Below are positions 32,331 to 44,905 of a DNA stretch of 64,000 nt, piece by piece. Origin of the DNA: Typhlomys cinereus. Taxonomy: Eukaryota > Chordata > Mammalia > Rodentia > Platacanthomyidae. Location: the NCBI GenBank assembly GCA_023101885.1, contig JALPQD010000413.1, forward strand, positions 593,650 through 657,649, written 5' to 3'. The translations under genes and the position numbers were made by a program. Below the pieces are notes generated by a model. That model did not search any database, was not told the origin of the DNA, and was given only the letters and a program-made list of their open reading frames with translations. The first letter of the stretch is position 1; each line of letters opens with the position of its first letter.

Positions 32331-33527
32331 AAATCATGACAATATGAAAAATAAAACAAAGAACAGCATTACAGAGTTGTCCATTTTTGCCCATGAAAGT
32401 CAACTCACTGGTGGGAAAATCCAGTTATCTTCATGATGGGCCCAAATGTTTTTCTGGGTGCTGAAGACTGTCACACACACCCTACTGCTTTGGGACCTGT
32501 GGTCACGCTTACGCTTTCCTCGGTAGACTTAGGATGGGCTGGTCTGTGTGAGCCGTCTCATCACCGAGGGTGCGGCGTGGAGCTCAGTGGACACCCTTCC
32601 CTCCCTCCACTTTCTTGATGGATCCCTCACTTGAGAAATGTACCCGAGACCTCTGTCTGCATCTTTGGTTGTCTCCCAGGCCGGGGGCACCCTGGAAGCT
32701 GAGTAGCAGCTCTGGGTTTGGGAGGGCATTTGGAGCGAAGTGCCAGGCTTGTGCCCCAGGGGGTCAAGCAGCCCTGCTAGATCCACCCAGCCAGGCTCTG
32801 CTCTTTGCTGCTGTCCTGCTGGCTGAGCAGTCAGACTTTTCTTTTAAATCAAGGTGAGACCAAGAGACTCAAAGGATGATGAAGACTCTCTAGGCATAGC
32901 AAAGAAGTAAAACCGAGAAGACAGTGACAGATGTGTGGCCTGAGCAAGCCTGGAGAAGAAAGGTCTGAGGGTCAAAAGGCTAACCTGGGTCAGAGTCCCT
33001 GTTGAGCGCCTCAGGTTTAGCTGCTGTTGCCTCAAAGACAAATATTCAAGCGTGTGAGATGGTGGTCGTGAGTTTCCTTTCTTATAGTGACCTTGCTTGT
33101 CTGAGGTTTAGTCTCCAGCTAGGTAGTCCAGTTTGTCCCAACCTCCTGCCTGCCTGAGCTTCCTAAGAGCTTGCAGACTCTGTGGTAATCTGTTCACTAC
33201 CTGCATGCATAACACAGCATCATTTATATGTGTTAGCCATGCAACATTACATTTGTTTTTAGATATAAAGGCTTAAATTACATAAAATAACTTTTTAAAA
33301 AATTATCATTTTATATTTCCATTCATACAATAAAGGTCATATAACTTACTGCATATTCTAACATGTATCCTTAAAACAATGAATGTGGTAAAGCAGCACC
33401 ATATGCATTCATTGGAGAAATATTCAGTATATATTGTCAAAATTTTAACACTTGCAAAGAATGACTATTTTTAACTTTACATTTGTATATTAAAGAACTA
33501 CACACACACTTATACATACATATTATA
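32331..33527. other. Unassigned intergenic DNA
   Basis: GC-richer to 33190, then AT-rich. Short ORFs on both strands only. Confidence 0.4.
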
Positions 33528-33536
33528 AGATAGATC

Positions 33537-33583
<47 letters not shown>

Positions 33584-33592
33584 CGATAGATA
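33528..33592. repeat. (GATA)n microsatellite
   Basis: About 13 GATA units with GATC interruptions near both ends. Confidence 0.95.
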
Positions 33593-35028
33593 TGACAGGA
33601 AGACTGAAAGGAATTTTCCCTCTCTGCATATAATGCCTGTTACTCTTCCAAACAACAAACAGAAAACAGAAGAAAGGCCTGCAAGAAAGTGGAGGACCTG
33701 GGGAATGGGGCAGGGGACAGAGGAATGAGGAGCCCAGATGGAGGGATTCCTTGTACACAGAGCTCCTCCTCCTTCCTCCCATGTCCCCATGATCCTCTTT
33801 CGCCCCTCAAGTCACTTCCCATGCTCCCGCTCCTCCCACTGGGCCCCTTCCTAGACCCTGGCCACTGCTCTGCTCGTGGCTGGTCCTGCCATTCAAGCCA
33901 GAGCTCTTGGTAGTGCCTGGCCAGGGAAGATGCCCAGATCTCAGCGCTAGTCCCCGGCTGCCAGGCTGCTTGCACACTGCTCCTGTTCACCCGACCCCAC
34001 CACTCCCTGCCTCTTCCCAGCAGGGCCCGCCCCACTTTCCTCCTCTCCAGCTCCCCAGGCTGCCTCTCTGAGGTTCCAGGTTGGCCTCCTGAGGCCAGCA
34101 AAGAGCACACCCTGTTGTATGACTCTTACAGTAGGGGAGCGAGGACGGGAAAGAGACTTTTTAGAACTTTTGCTGCAAAACAACGGGGACAGCGCAACAA
34201 CTGCCAGAGAGAGAGAAGGCGAAGGCAGGGCCATTGTAAGGGGAGTCTTTGTTGGAACAGAGCACTTTGGCCTAAAGGTGGGAGATCATTCAGACAGGAA
34301 AGAGAACTTGAAGTAGGGAGAGGTGCCGGCCAAGGCCACAGGCAGCAGCAAGGCCACGGGATCAAGCATCTAATCTTGATAACCTTCCAGTGTGGTGGGG
34401 AGTTTGACATCATATGACACAGGTTTGGAGTCAACTAGCTAAGATCCCGTGGGGGGAAGGCGACTGCTGGAAGCCACGGGAGGGGGGCTGGTTTCTATGA
34501 GATGCAGCTGAAGGGGCTTTGATCTTACACCATCTGACTCAGCGAAGGTAAGAACAGCATTGCTCGTATGGACAAGTGCAGGCTCACCCTGTGCAGACAT
34601 TGGGGTGTTTGTGCACCACAGTGGGGGCACCTGAAGCAGCGGTGGAGGGACGGAATCACTGCATGTGGTGGTTGCTGGTTGAAGGTCATGAGGAAGGTTG
34701 GGCCTCCTCTACTGTCTAAGAAGCTGTTCAAGGATATCCCAGCTTACAGTTCGACCAGAACCTGTATGAGAGATGACGGAATGGCCCTTCACCATCTGCG
34801 TCCATTACTGCAGGTGTTGATTTTTTGCGCTTTGTTGCAGGAACTGGAATAGAGAGGCAAGATGCACTGAGGCTTTCTCCCGGAAAGCAGTTTTATTCCA
34901 TACTGTTAGGGTATTCGTATCCAAAGGCTGAGCTCAGAATGCAGCGGGGCTTTGCATTAAATACCCTCCTTCACATCTCTGTCTCACATATACTCTGTGA
35001 GTCGGACATACACTTAGGTACTGATTAA
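33593..35028. other. Unassigned, GC-richer intergenic DNA
   Basis: 33640-34530 is relatively GC-rich with several overlapping ORFs on both strands (up to 156 codons). CpG is scarce and none has a recognisable domain, so I read them as chance. Confidence 0.4.
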
Positions 35029-35033
35029 GGTAC

Positions 35034-35390
35034 TGTCATGGTTTGAAATGTGTCCCTCACAGTCTCAAGTGTTTGGCAAGGTCATGGCACCTTGAGAGGT
35101 GGAGCCTTGCTGGAGGAAGATAGTCACAAGGGGTGGGCCTTGAGGTAGATTAGTCCCACCCTACCTCCAGGAGAAGTCTGCCTTTGCTACAAGCAGTCTG
35201 CAGCTCTCAACTTCCAAGATGTCTGGGGTGACTTAGCCTCCTCCAGCTTTGGCCAGCCAGCCATGCCGCCTCTGCTTTGAGAGACTGTACCTTCCCTCTG
35301 GAACCGTAAGCTGAATAAACCTCCCTTTCTTCCTTAAGTTGATTGACTTTGAGTGTTCTTTCACAGCAATAGTTAAGAGTAACCATTACA
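35034..35390 (+). mobile_element. MaLR-type solo LTR with perfect 5-bp target duplication
   Basis: Begins TGTCATGGTTTG and ends CCATTACA, 357 bp. 'tggagccttgctggaggaag', 'gggccttgaggtagattag', 'ggaaccgtaagctgaataaa'. GGTAC at 35029-35033 is repeated at 35391-35395. Confidence 0.85.
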
Positions 35391-35429
35391 GGTACCTTTC
35401 CAGTTAGGTAGCCTTTCTTTGTTTTAGGG

Positions 35430-35800
35430 GAGTCCCTATCACACTTTGATAATTTCATACATTTATACAATGAATCCTTATTACTCTCGCTCCACCTTCT
35501 CTTATGTTCTTCCCACCCCTGCCAGCCCAGCCTTTCACCCTGTGAGCCTCTTTCTCACATTCATTACTTTTGTTCTGTGTCCCTCTGAGTTTGATCAGGG
35601 TCGTCTGTATGACCATGGCTTTGGAACTGTCCACCTGAGTCTGGAAGGCTCATCAGTGGGTACACAACTGAATACTATGCCTCCCCCTCTCTCAGCATCT
35701 CTTAGCTGCCAGTAGTTGAATATTAAGAGGTGGGGTGCCATGATCCCAACCCCACCCATAGCTGCCTGTTGTCCTGGCCAGTCTTACATAACCCAGCGCT
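35430..35800. mobile_element. Rodent L1 (Lx-like) 3'UTR fragment
   Basis: 'tttgataatttcatacattt...atacaatgaatcctt', 'gagtttgatcagggtcgtct...gtatgaccatgg', 'atgcctccccctctctcagc', 'tgccagtagttgaatatta' follow a well-known rodent L1 3'UTR passage as I remember it. Orientation not assigned. Confidence 0.5.
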
Positions 35801-37105
35801 AACAGCCACTGCTCCCATGAGTCAGCATTGCCAAGGCCGTGTCATGTTTAGAAGGTGCTGTTACTACACAGCTTTTCGCCCTAACTTTGGGCTCTTACAT
35901 CCTTTCCACCTTCCACAATGATCCCTGAGTCTTATGTGGATGATATCAGCGTCTTGTTTGGGAATGGGTGCTCAGTTGTCATTTATTATCAGCACCTTGT
36001 GTGGCCGTGGGTCTCTGTGCTCACCTCTGTGTCCTGAAGGAGAGGCCTCTGCAATGAAGATCGACAGTAGCCTTGGTCTGTGTGTGTAAACAGATATTCA
36101 GAAGACAGTTTGATGCAGGAGCTGGAATTTCGAGGAAAGATGCCCTGCTGCACATGGTTTGTAATGGAGCAGGACTTACAGTCCACACGGCCTCCCTGGG
36201 AGCCCTCCCTTCGCAGCCCATTACTGGTAAGAAGGTTGTTTCCTTGGATCCCCTAGGGAACCACAAATCACGGTGACATGGGTGTCCAAGAAGATTTGGT
36301 TACTCTGGATATGCATGAAATGACTACTTCAGGGTGGAGAGTGTGTTGAAGCTCAGTTATTAACACCTGGTAATTAACCTCTGGCCTCCCACCAGGTGCC
36401 AGGGCATTCTGGGACTTATGCCAGGATACTGGAGAACCTTCCAAATCGAAAGCACGTGTCCTGTTGCTGCCTCCACAGGACAGAAAGGCAGCCAAGGGTC
36501 ACATGCAAAATGCTCAGATTTACGGGCACACTTGTTGGCTCCATCTCATTCCAGCACATCAGAAGGCACCCCAAGTCTTCCCTCAACGTCCATTTGTGTC
36601 GCCAGCTAGACCTTATCTGCTGTCAGCTCTGGGGCGGCAGAAAGAACAGATGAAAAGTGATTCCAAAGGGAAGACAGGCTGACGTGGTATTTCAGGGAGA
36701 GTCTCCATGTCTTCTCTGATGACGGATTGCTCAGTTGTTTGCAGGGCTGGAAGAGGGACCCAAAGTCCTTGTGCACTGTCCCAGCACGCCACTGACGTCC
36801 CCTTGGGGAACCATTGAGTTTGTTGAGTTTGCTTACAGAGCACGGGCAACCCTAGCGCACTGAGTGTGAAGTCTCAGCCAGCATGGATGATGGCTTCCCG
36901 CAGCTGCATAGATGGAGTCCCTCCTCGTTAACCTCCTACAGACCATATGCTCTAGCGCCTCTTGAGACCGCAGGATCCGGGTGCAGAATTACAGACAACT
37001 GGATGGAATGTTCAGGAGGAAATGGCTGGGATCTCAGATGACAGTTCAGCGACACTTTACACTCCCTCTTTTTATGAAGAAATCTTTATGTTTTAAAATT
37101 TTAAA
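35801..37105. other. Unassigned intergenic DNA
   Basis: No recognised gene or repeat. ORFs on both strands up to 85 codons lack signatures. Confidence 0.4.
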
Positions 37106-37107
37106 AA

Positions 37108-37312
37108 TTTACTTACTTGACAGAGAGAGAGGGGGAGAGAGAGAGAGAACAGGAGAGAGTGAATGGAGAGCACATGCATGTTATGGTGCATGAGTGGAGG
37201 TCAGAGAACAACTTTTAAAAATCAGCCTCTCCTTTTACCATGTGGGCCTCTGGAGATCAGACCCAGGCTGGCAAGTGAGCACCTTATGAGGTGACTTATC
37301 TCACTGGCCTCT
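37108..37312 (-). repeat. B3-like SINE, minus
   Basis: GA-rich tail, 'tgagtggaggtcagagaaca', 'ttaccatgtgggcctctgga', 'tgacttatctcactggcc'. Confidence 0.7.
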
Positions 37313-37715
37313 TAACATTGAGCAGGCAATTGAGATGTCTCTTGCAAACAGGCACAGTTGATCAGATAAAGATCACAGCTGTTTTGCTTAGAAGACCATG
37401 TTCTATGTTCTACAACATGCATGCTGGGCAAGTGCTGAACCGCTGAGCCACCCAAACCTCTAAGGGTGAGTTTAGTATGTAGTCATGTCTTTTTGTTCAT
37501 AGAGAATGTTTTTGTTTGGCTCTAAATAAGTCAAACACATCTCCTTTCTCCCTTAACCTGGCTGCATAAGCGTTTTCTCGCAGCAGCAGAAAGGTGACTG
37601 CAACAACCTCCCAATGTTTTCTGCTCCTCTTCGAGCAATTCCCCCATCTGGGTAGCAAACACTCCACAAAGGAGTCTGGGAAATCACTTCATATGGAAAC
37701 CTTAACACTGGCCTC

Positions 37716-37926
37716 TGTTACGGTTCAAAGGTTGAGTTGTTCTCCACAGGCTCATGTGTTTGAATCCTCAGCTGGTCTTAATGATTGGGAAGGCTGTGGC
37801 ACCTTTGAGAGGTGGAGCTTTGCTGGAGGAAGGCATGTGGCAGTGGGTGGCCTTGATGTTTGGCACTGCTAAGTTGCTGTAACCTGAGTACTGCCTCAGA
37901 GCAGTCAAAGAAAAGTAACTGCGACA
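37716..37926 (+). mobile_element. MaLR-type LTR with internal deletion
   Basis: 5' half 'tgttacggttcaaaggttga', 'aggtggagctttgctggagg', 'gtggccttgatgtttggc' joins directly to the 3' end 'agcagtcaaagaaaagtaac'. About 150 bp with the AATAAA is missing. Confidence 0.7.
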
Positions 37927-38934
37927 GCTTCTCTGTGCCACTTCTCTTTCCCAGAAAATGGGGCAGGATCTTCTGGAATGAGGGTCTCAGGAGTGGCTTC
38001 ATGGCAACTCCTACATAGAAAGGTATGGAGGGAGGAAGTTACAGGTGTTTGTTCTATGGCGCTGAGACTCGAACCAGCTATTCCTGCATGCTCCAGCCCT
38101 AGTCTAGGAGAAGTACTTATTTTCGGGCTTTGTGTCTGACTGCATGCAAAGGTGACCTGCCTCAGGAAAGGGGGATTCTTGTTTTCATTACTTGCCTCAA
38201 CAGAGCATGCAGGTTGATAGAGGGGCACTGGCCAGAGATGGTTTCCTCTAGGACTTTTGCTTTGGGGGCATCACTTTCCACAATCTCAAACTCCCAGAAG
38301 GCTCCAAAGTGACGTGCAGGGAGCAGGGTTTGGCTTTTCTCTTCCCCCCAGTCGCCTGCTTGAGGATCAGGAGTGGCCGCCATCTGTGCAGCATCCATCA
38401 TCCTGCAATGCCAGGACGGTGACAGATTCTAGGGCAGGCTGGAGAGATACTGTGGGATGGCGACTGAGATGGGGAGGTGAGGGGGGGTGACAAGAATGAT
38501 GGAGCCTGCAGAAAGGCTCCTCCAGGAGGCTGATGAGATCATGTGGAGCCACCTGAGAAGCTGCTGCTGCCTCTCGGGGGCGGAGTCTGCCTCCCCTCTC
38601 CTCCCACTGGGTGGCCACCTGCCTAGTGTGACCTGGGACAAGGCTGCCTCTTAAACACAAAACCAAGGAATAGGGAGGTGAGGAGAGAGCACCACCCAAA
38701 TAAGTCTCTGGGGCATCGACAGCCCAGCAGGCAGAGTTCTCATCACTGTTCAAGGTGGGGCCTGCAGTGCATTGCTCGTGCCTGCTGGAAGCAGCATGTC
38801 TTACTTGAGTTGCCTGTCGTACCCGGGGTCATTCCACAGTTGACCAACCTGGGCCTGCAGCCCGGGTTGAGGCGCAAATCTAGAGAAAGGAGTGCCCTGG
38901 TCACTGGTCACGCCTAACGAAGCCACTGCTGCAG
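37927..38934. other. Unassigned intergenic DNA
   Basis: GC-richer. Overlapping ORFs up to 128 codons on both strands without recognisable domains. Confidence 0.4.
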
Positions 38935-39320
38935 TTTTGCTTCACGTTGTTGATAGGTACATGGCCAAACAACTTACGGAAAAAGAGGCTTATTTCAGTT
39001 TACTGTTCTGGCCACTGTTCATAGTCTAGCTTGGCAGGAGAGTTCATACCAGCATCAGGAGTCAAGGGAACTGGCCGCACCAATCCACAGAAAGAGCTGC
39101 GAGAGGGGCAGACCTTCTCATTTGTCAGTCTGTGAACCAGCCAAACTATTGAAACAGCTTCCTCCATCTTATGCACCTGCCCACGCACATCCATGGGCTG
39201 GGTATTCCCACATCAACTAGACAATCCCCCCACAGGTTTGTCTTCACAACTGGTTCTTCACAGAGGTAGCCAAAGCCCCAGCTTTTGACCATCAAGCTGA
39301 CACCTGCATCCAAGTGTTAC
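38935..39320 (-). mobile_element. LTR-like repeat, 'gtgtcaacttgac' family, antisense
   Basis: 'gaggcttatttcagtttact', 'agtctagcttggcaggagag', 'caactagacaatccccccac', 'accatcaagctgacacctgc'. Confidence 0.6.
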
Positions 39321-40719
39321 AGGCACAGAGCAAATGCTGTTGCCAAGTGACATTTGGACAATGGCCCTAGGACACACATTTTGGCTCGTTGTGTGCTCAA
39401 AAGTTAAAAACAATCAGATTCCAAAATCTTCATTCAAAGTCGGGAGAGCAGTGAGAGGCCTGCATGGGGGCTTTCCTCCGTGTACGGCAAGTCAGACTCA
39501 TTTTGTTATGGGCTCGGGGCTTGGAGCGTTCTGCGCCCACAGGCACAGGACCCGGCACAATCCCAGTTTAGGCGTGGTAACTTTCGCCAAGGTTGACTGG
39601 TGATTGCAGCTTTCCCACATGCTGCAGTCTGAATGGGACGGGATTCAGTGGCCCTGCTCTTGAGCGCTAAGGGCTTCAGCAGCTGCTATTCAGGGGTCGC
39701 GGCTGCCTTGGAGGGTGGCAAGGGCCCAGCACTAACCCGTAGGCCTGCCTGGGCAGCAAGCAGGGTGGCTCTAGCAGGCTGCTGGTCCCCTGTGAGCGTC
39801 TCCATTAGGCCAAGAGGCAACAGGAAGGACGGCTGGCACTTCTGCCTGCCCTGGAGGCTGCCCTGGGCTGCTGTGCTCAAACAGAACTTTCCTTTTTCTC
39901 ACCAGCCATTGCGTTTTCTGGAAACCGCTGAGCTCAGCAGCTTCCTGACAATTTCACAGGGTGTTTGTCTTGGAACTGAATGCACCTCCTGCCGACTCTG
40001 GACACTGAGTGGCAGTATTTAGGATAGAGAGAGCTGCAGGGACGGTGGGGGTCTTTTCTGTGGCACATAGAGGGGCAGTGTGGGGTCACCCAGACCCATT
40101 AAGAGCCACAGAAACAAGCCACTGGTAGAGAGGCATGCTGGGTAATTGATGGGATGCAATTCACAAAGGAGCACCAGCCACCCACCACCACCCACCTCAG
40201 TGCAGCTGAGCCGCGCCACCCTGGGGATGCAGAGCGCTCTGTCCTCTGACGAAATGGTGAGGGTTGGTCTCCGGCTTTCTCCCAGTTCCAACAAGATGAT
40301 GCAGAGAAGCTGGTGGGGAAGTAAAAGCTTACCTGGAACAGAGAAAAGAAGCTGGTTTTCAAGCTCCTGGCTCCTGCCGCTGAGGAGGAGCTGGCTTCTG
40401 GAAGTTTCCAAGGTATGTAATCACATGCCTCTCCCACCCTAGCATGCCTTGTAAACTGGTATATTCCCTGCTGTGCTGTCTGAACTCCTGATCCTCCCCC
40501 ACCCCATGGCCTCCTGCTTTCATTTCAAAGAATGTTCCTTCCCGATATAAGGTATCCCTAAAGTTGGGGAGGGGCTTGTTTGCTTGGGGAGGTCTCTTGT
40601 CTGTAAGAGACCCAAAACACCTGCTGGGATACCTTGACCCTGCACATGGCACCTTATGGGGTTCTGCGAAGAAATGGGCCCTAGATTAAAATGCTACTGT
40701 GAAAGTCTCTGCTGTCAAC
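39321..40719. other. Unassigned intergenic DNA
   Basis: Repeat-poor. Longest ORFs about 130 codons on each strand (39633-40022 and 40019-40411), no domain, no splice pattern that I can support. Confidence 0.4.
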
Positions 40720-41060
40720 TCGGTCCTTGTGGTGTGAACTGTGGCACACCTATGAGAAATTACTTAGCTAAAGCAGGCCTGTGGCAAGCCTGTAGGAGAG
40801 GGAGTTACACGACTGATCCCAGTCCACAGTGGGTCGCTCTATTTCCTGGGCAGGGGGGTAAGAACTGGTTAGAATTTCTACAGCTCCCTCCCTGCCCTGC
40901 TGGGATGTGGTGTGGACAGGTCCTTGGCTCCTGCTGGCAAGACTTCTCTGGCCATGATGGATGGTAACCTGGAACCGTAAGCTGGAAGGAAAATCCCTTG
41001 TTCCTCTACATGTGTGGGTTTAGCATGATTATAGCAACCAAGTTATAAAGCTAAGGCAGC
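40720..41060 (+). mobile_element. LTR-like repeat, 'gtgtcaacttgac' family, sense, diverged
   Basis: 'gcaagcctgtaggagaggga', 'tgatcccagtccacagtggg', 'tgctgggatgtggtgtggac', 'gaaccgtaagctggaaggaa', 'cccttgttcc'. Its 5' motif is poorly kept. Confidence 0.5.
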
Positions 41061-42160
41061 TACCAACACAGGTGGACAGAAGAGACACAGCTGCTCTAAC
41101 CACGCCATCAGACAAGTGATTATCTACACTTACACTCGCTCCTCAGAGAACATGCCATCATCATTTCTGCCAGTACATGGATGGAGAAACTGAGGCAAGA
41201 GTGCATGTTCACAAGCAGAGTTGCTGAGAGGAAAGTTGAGTTTGTTCAAGATGCCGTCTGGCTCTGCTTTCCTGAGGCCTGTGCTCTGTACTGTCCAGAA
41301 CTGTCCCTCTGGGGTGGACACAGCACCTTCATATGAGATATGCATGGATGCTCCCTGCTCCTGACAGAGCCGACCTCTCCTTCCCTGTGAATAGCTGGAC
41401 TAGCCCAGCCCCACACTTTGAGGGGCTCTCTCTTCCTGGGGTGGGTTCTAGACAGCCTTCATCACCTGCTCAAGGATGACTGAAGGTGGGAAGGGGGAAG
41501 TTCAGGGGCACTCCTGAGTGCCCAGGCCCTTTGGCTCCCAAGACCTTTCTGTACATCTATTTGAGGGTCTCATCAGGTTTGGAGTGCTTCTACCCATTTC
41601 TTCATCATGGTCTCCCTAACTGAATGTGTAACGACTTATTAACTACAGTTAGTGCATCATCTTGAAGACTTCACAGACTGAAATAGTTTACACGAGAAAG
41701 GAAGATCTCAAATCGAGGAGTTGTTCCCACCTTCAAAACTGAAAAATAAACTGAACTCAAAGTGAACAAAGGGAAACTGTAATAAAGACTAGAGCAGAAC
41801 TTATAGCATCAAAAATAAAAAGCTAATAATGAAAACAAAATCCCACCTCTTAACATTCTGAGGGTTAAGTATATGATTGTTATAGGGACACCCTTGCTCT
41901 TAGGAAATGAGGTTCAGCGTCTACAAGGAGAAAGGAAGCTGAGTACAACACTCATCCTGACAGCAGATGGAATGTGCCAGCCACCTCCTGCATCTCCTGG
42001 AGGGTCTGCTCCTGCCGCCATGCCCCCACCTCCAGTAAAAGTCACAAACGAGGAAAGGACATAGTGAGAAGGTGGTCACCCACAAGTCAGGAATTCCTGA
42101 CAACCCTCACCAAGAAGACAACTAAGCTTTTAGCTTGAATGGACTTTTGGCTTCCAGCTT
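41061..42160. other. Unassigned intergenic DNA
   Basis: No gene or clear repeat. 41640-41860 is AT-rich with L1-like A-rich text but no confident match. Confidence 0.4.
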
Positions 42161-42280
42161 TTTTTTTTAAAGAAACAAGGTCTTGTTATATTGCCCAGAC
42201 TGACTTCAAACTCTTGGTCCTCTAGCCTAAGTATTCTGAGTGCTAGGATTTACAGGCGTTGGCCATGCTTGGCTGACCCC
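42161..42280 (-). repeat. B1-like SINE, minus
   Basis: Oligo-T, 'gaaacaaggtcttgttatat', 'tgcccagactgacttcaaac', 'gtgctaggatttacaggcgt'. Confidence 0.8.
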
Positions 42281-42914
42281 TAGCCTCTGAAAAGACCAGA
42301 AATGTCTGCTAATTGAACCACCTAGTATGAGTTCTTTTTTTTTTTTTTTTCCTTTTACTGAGCTGTCTACGTGTCTACCTAGAGTACATTTGCCTGTGGC
42401 AAAATGCTAACACTTGGGAAGTCTGGGTGTGGGAAACTTCTCACAAATGCAATTCGTGGGAAAATGTTACAAAATACAGAAATCTCTCCCCTCCCTCACC
42501 CCCAACACATACACTGCTTGGTGGTGAACAGAGTTTCTGGGCTGCATGCTAGGCTCTTCTGAGCAAGACACTTGTTGAGTTCACTTCCACAGAGGGTCAT
42601 CAAGACAGGGGACCCAGGGGAATGCTAGACCAGTGCTGCTCAGGTCTCAAGCTCTGCCCTCCTACCATCCTGTTGACAGATGCTCTAGAAAACCCCATGA
42701 TCTCAAAGTTGCCTCAAGGAAGCACAACAGAAGGGTCCCATCCCACCTTAGGTTCTCTCACAAAGTAGCTGCCAAGCACCAAACGCAGAAGTTATTTTTT
42801 ATGAATGCTGAACTTTCGACCTCCATGGTCGAAACACAGTCACACAGCATGTATTCTTTCCTTCTGTTTTTATATTTATCCCTATATATTCTCTTTTCTT
42901 CCTTATTCTTTGAG

Positions 42915-43112
42915 AAGGGGGGGGGAGAAAAAAGAAAGAGGAGAGAGAAACACAGAAGAATGAAGAATGTATGCATACCACGGAGCACGTGGTGGAGGTC
43001 GAGGACTACTTTGAGAAATCACTTTTCTCCTCCTACCTTGTGGGCTTCTCAGGATGGAGCTCAGAGCTCCCAGTCTGAGCAGGCACCTTACTACTGAGCT
43101 ATCTCACAAGCC
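42915..43112 (-). repeat. B3-like SINE, minus
   Basis: G/GA-rich tail, 'gtggtggaggtcgaggacta', 'taccttgtgggcttctcagg', 'tgagctatctcacaagccc'. Confidence 0.65.
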
Positions 43113-43117
43113 CACTT

Positions 43118-43275
43118 TTTGGGGTTGTTTCAGGAAAAGTCTTACAGAACCCAGGCTGACCTAAAATTAGGAGTCAAGGCTGATCTTGAATTTCTGATCC
43201 TCCTACCTCCACCGCTGTACACTCTGTGACACCACAGCCGGCGAGCACTCTAGCAGCTGAGCCATATACCTAGAT
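43118..43275 (-). repeat. B1/ID composite SINE, minus
   Basis: 'cttacagaacccaggctgac', 'cttgaatttctgatcctcct' (B1), then 'agcagctgagccatatacct' (ID-like). Confidence 0.6.
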
Positions 43276-43499
43276 CCAAGGCCTGTGTGTTCAAATCCAT
43301 TTAAGATCTTCCTCCCCAAATCTGATAACCAAGCCTAGCAGGTGTAGGGGGGGCAGCATGTACAGCAAAGGGGGAGTGTCAACATGAACAAGAGCCCATG
43401 TTAGACTTTTTAATCCCCCAGCAGGGTTATCATCTGGTAACCTGAGTGAGCACCTGCGAACTGGAGACAAGCTGCAGCCCATGCTGGAAGCACATCTGC

Positions 43500-43765
43500 A
43501 AAACCCCGACTTTGCAAATGGGAATGAAATTAGTGAAAAGCTTCATCTGCGTTAGCTTTTAATTAGAAGTTTCCTAAGTTTGTTATTCCATACTTTGGTA
43601 AATTCTAAAAAATACATTTCTAAACTTTGGGCTAAAAGTTCCTTTGTTATCAAGTTGTTTCAATGGAAACTACACTGAGTAGTAAACAATTGAAGGGAGA
43701 AAGCAATTAAGTAAGCTTTTTCTGTGACCAAGCTTTGCAGTTACTTTCCTTTTGCTGGAAGACAG
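43500..43765. promoter_or_regulatory. Repeat-free AT-rich block, possible conserved non-coding element
   Basis: Homeodomain cores ttttaattag and agcaattaag, SOX-type cctttgttat and aacaattg, all within 260 bp free of repeats. Conservation not testable here. Confidence 0.25.
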
Positions 43766-43784
43766 TCTCATATGCAGACTCAAG

Positions 43785-44085
43785 GAACTTAGGAGAGAGG
43801 AGGGTGTTTATTTGGTTTGCAGTTCCAGAGAGTTCCATTATTGTGAGAACCACATAGAGAAGGCAGAAACAGGAAGCTGGCTCAGGTCCCCACAGTCATC
43901 AGTAGCCAGAGAGAGCAAGAGGAAACAGGGCTGGGCTACCAAACCTCAAACCCCACCTCCTATGATATGCCTTTCTTCAGCACCTTAAAGGTGCCACAAC
44001 CTTCCCAAACATTAAAATCAGCTAGGGGTGCAAACATATGAACTGGTGGTGGTGGCGGGAACTTACATTCAAATCACGCCATTCA
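43785..44085 (-). mobile_element. Antisense LTR-like repeat
   Basis: 'gagggtgtttatttggtttg...cagttccagag' (reverse of an AATAAA end), 'ttaaaggtgccacaaccttc' (reverse of 'gaaggttgtggcacctt', a MaLR motif). A MaLR relative in minus orientation is likely. Confidence 0.5.
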
Positions 44086-44609
44086 ATTTTCTCTGACAGT
44101 ATGGTTCTGTAGAAGTTAGTATGCCAAAATGCACCTTTACAACATTCCGCTTGGTTAACAAGAGAATGGTGTTAGTTATTCTGTAGAGCAGCCTAGCTTC
44201 AGTAACTTCTCTGGTGTACTTAGTGCAAGCTGGGGAAACAAACTAGCTTTCTATCCAGAAAGTGACCTTCAAACCATGGACTAGAGCAAGCTGTAATCTT
44301 GTTCCCATCTGCCTGTTGGTGACCTTGCCCAAATGAGAAGCCATGCCCCTTCCTGGTTAGTTGCTTCCCTAAACTCAGAGTCACCGTTAGCCTCTCCTTA
44401 TTTGGGTTACTACCACTTGCCAGACCCTCATGTGTACTTTACCAAGAAGAGGCTCTGCTAAGAGATCAGAGGAAAGAATAACTTGCTTACTCAATACTAA
44501 GGAATCTCCCAGAACTCCTTAGCAGTACAGAAAAAGGACCCGACCAGGGTTCCAACGCTAGAGCTGAACATGCTCAGCACAAAATTAGGATGTACAAACT
44601 TTGCCTGGC

Positions 44610-44905
44610 ACTCGTGCCACATAGTTAAAAGGCAGGTAGACACGAACAGACTTGTGCGTGTGCAGGTGGAGGTCTGAAGTCTATCACTGGAAATCATCTG
44701 CTTAATGTTTTCAGCCCAGAGTTCACTGATGGAGCTTCTCTGGCTACACAGCTTCCTCTGGAGATCCCCAGGTTTTGTCTTCCAGGGCCAGAATCACAGA
44801 TGGGACCCACCTGGCATTTTAAACAGGATCTGGAGATCTGACCTCTGGGGTCCTTATGCTAGTGCAGCAAGCACCTTAACTGGTGGGCCAACTCCCCAGA
44901 CCCCA
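44610..44905 (-). repeat. B2-superfamily SINE, minus
   Basis: 'gtgtgcaggtggaggtctga', 'tctggagatccccaggtttt', 'gcaccttaactggtgggcca...actccccag'. Confidence 0.65.

Noticed and set aside
31834..32403. 189-codon minus-strand ORF
   Set aside because: It is antisense to two SINEs and a CT/GC microsatellite; no domain outside the repeats.
33528..33592. CRISPR-like regular repeat
   Set aside because: It is a plain (GATA)n microsatellite without spacers, in a vertebrate genome.
33640..34434. Several 90-156-codon ORFs in a GC-richer block
   Set aside because: They overlap on both strands, lack start context and domains, and CpG density is too low for an obvious promoter.
39633..40442. About 100-130-codon ORFs on both strands
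   Set aside because: Mutual overlap and no family signature; consistent with stop-poor GC-rich DNA.
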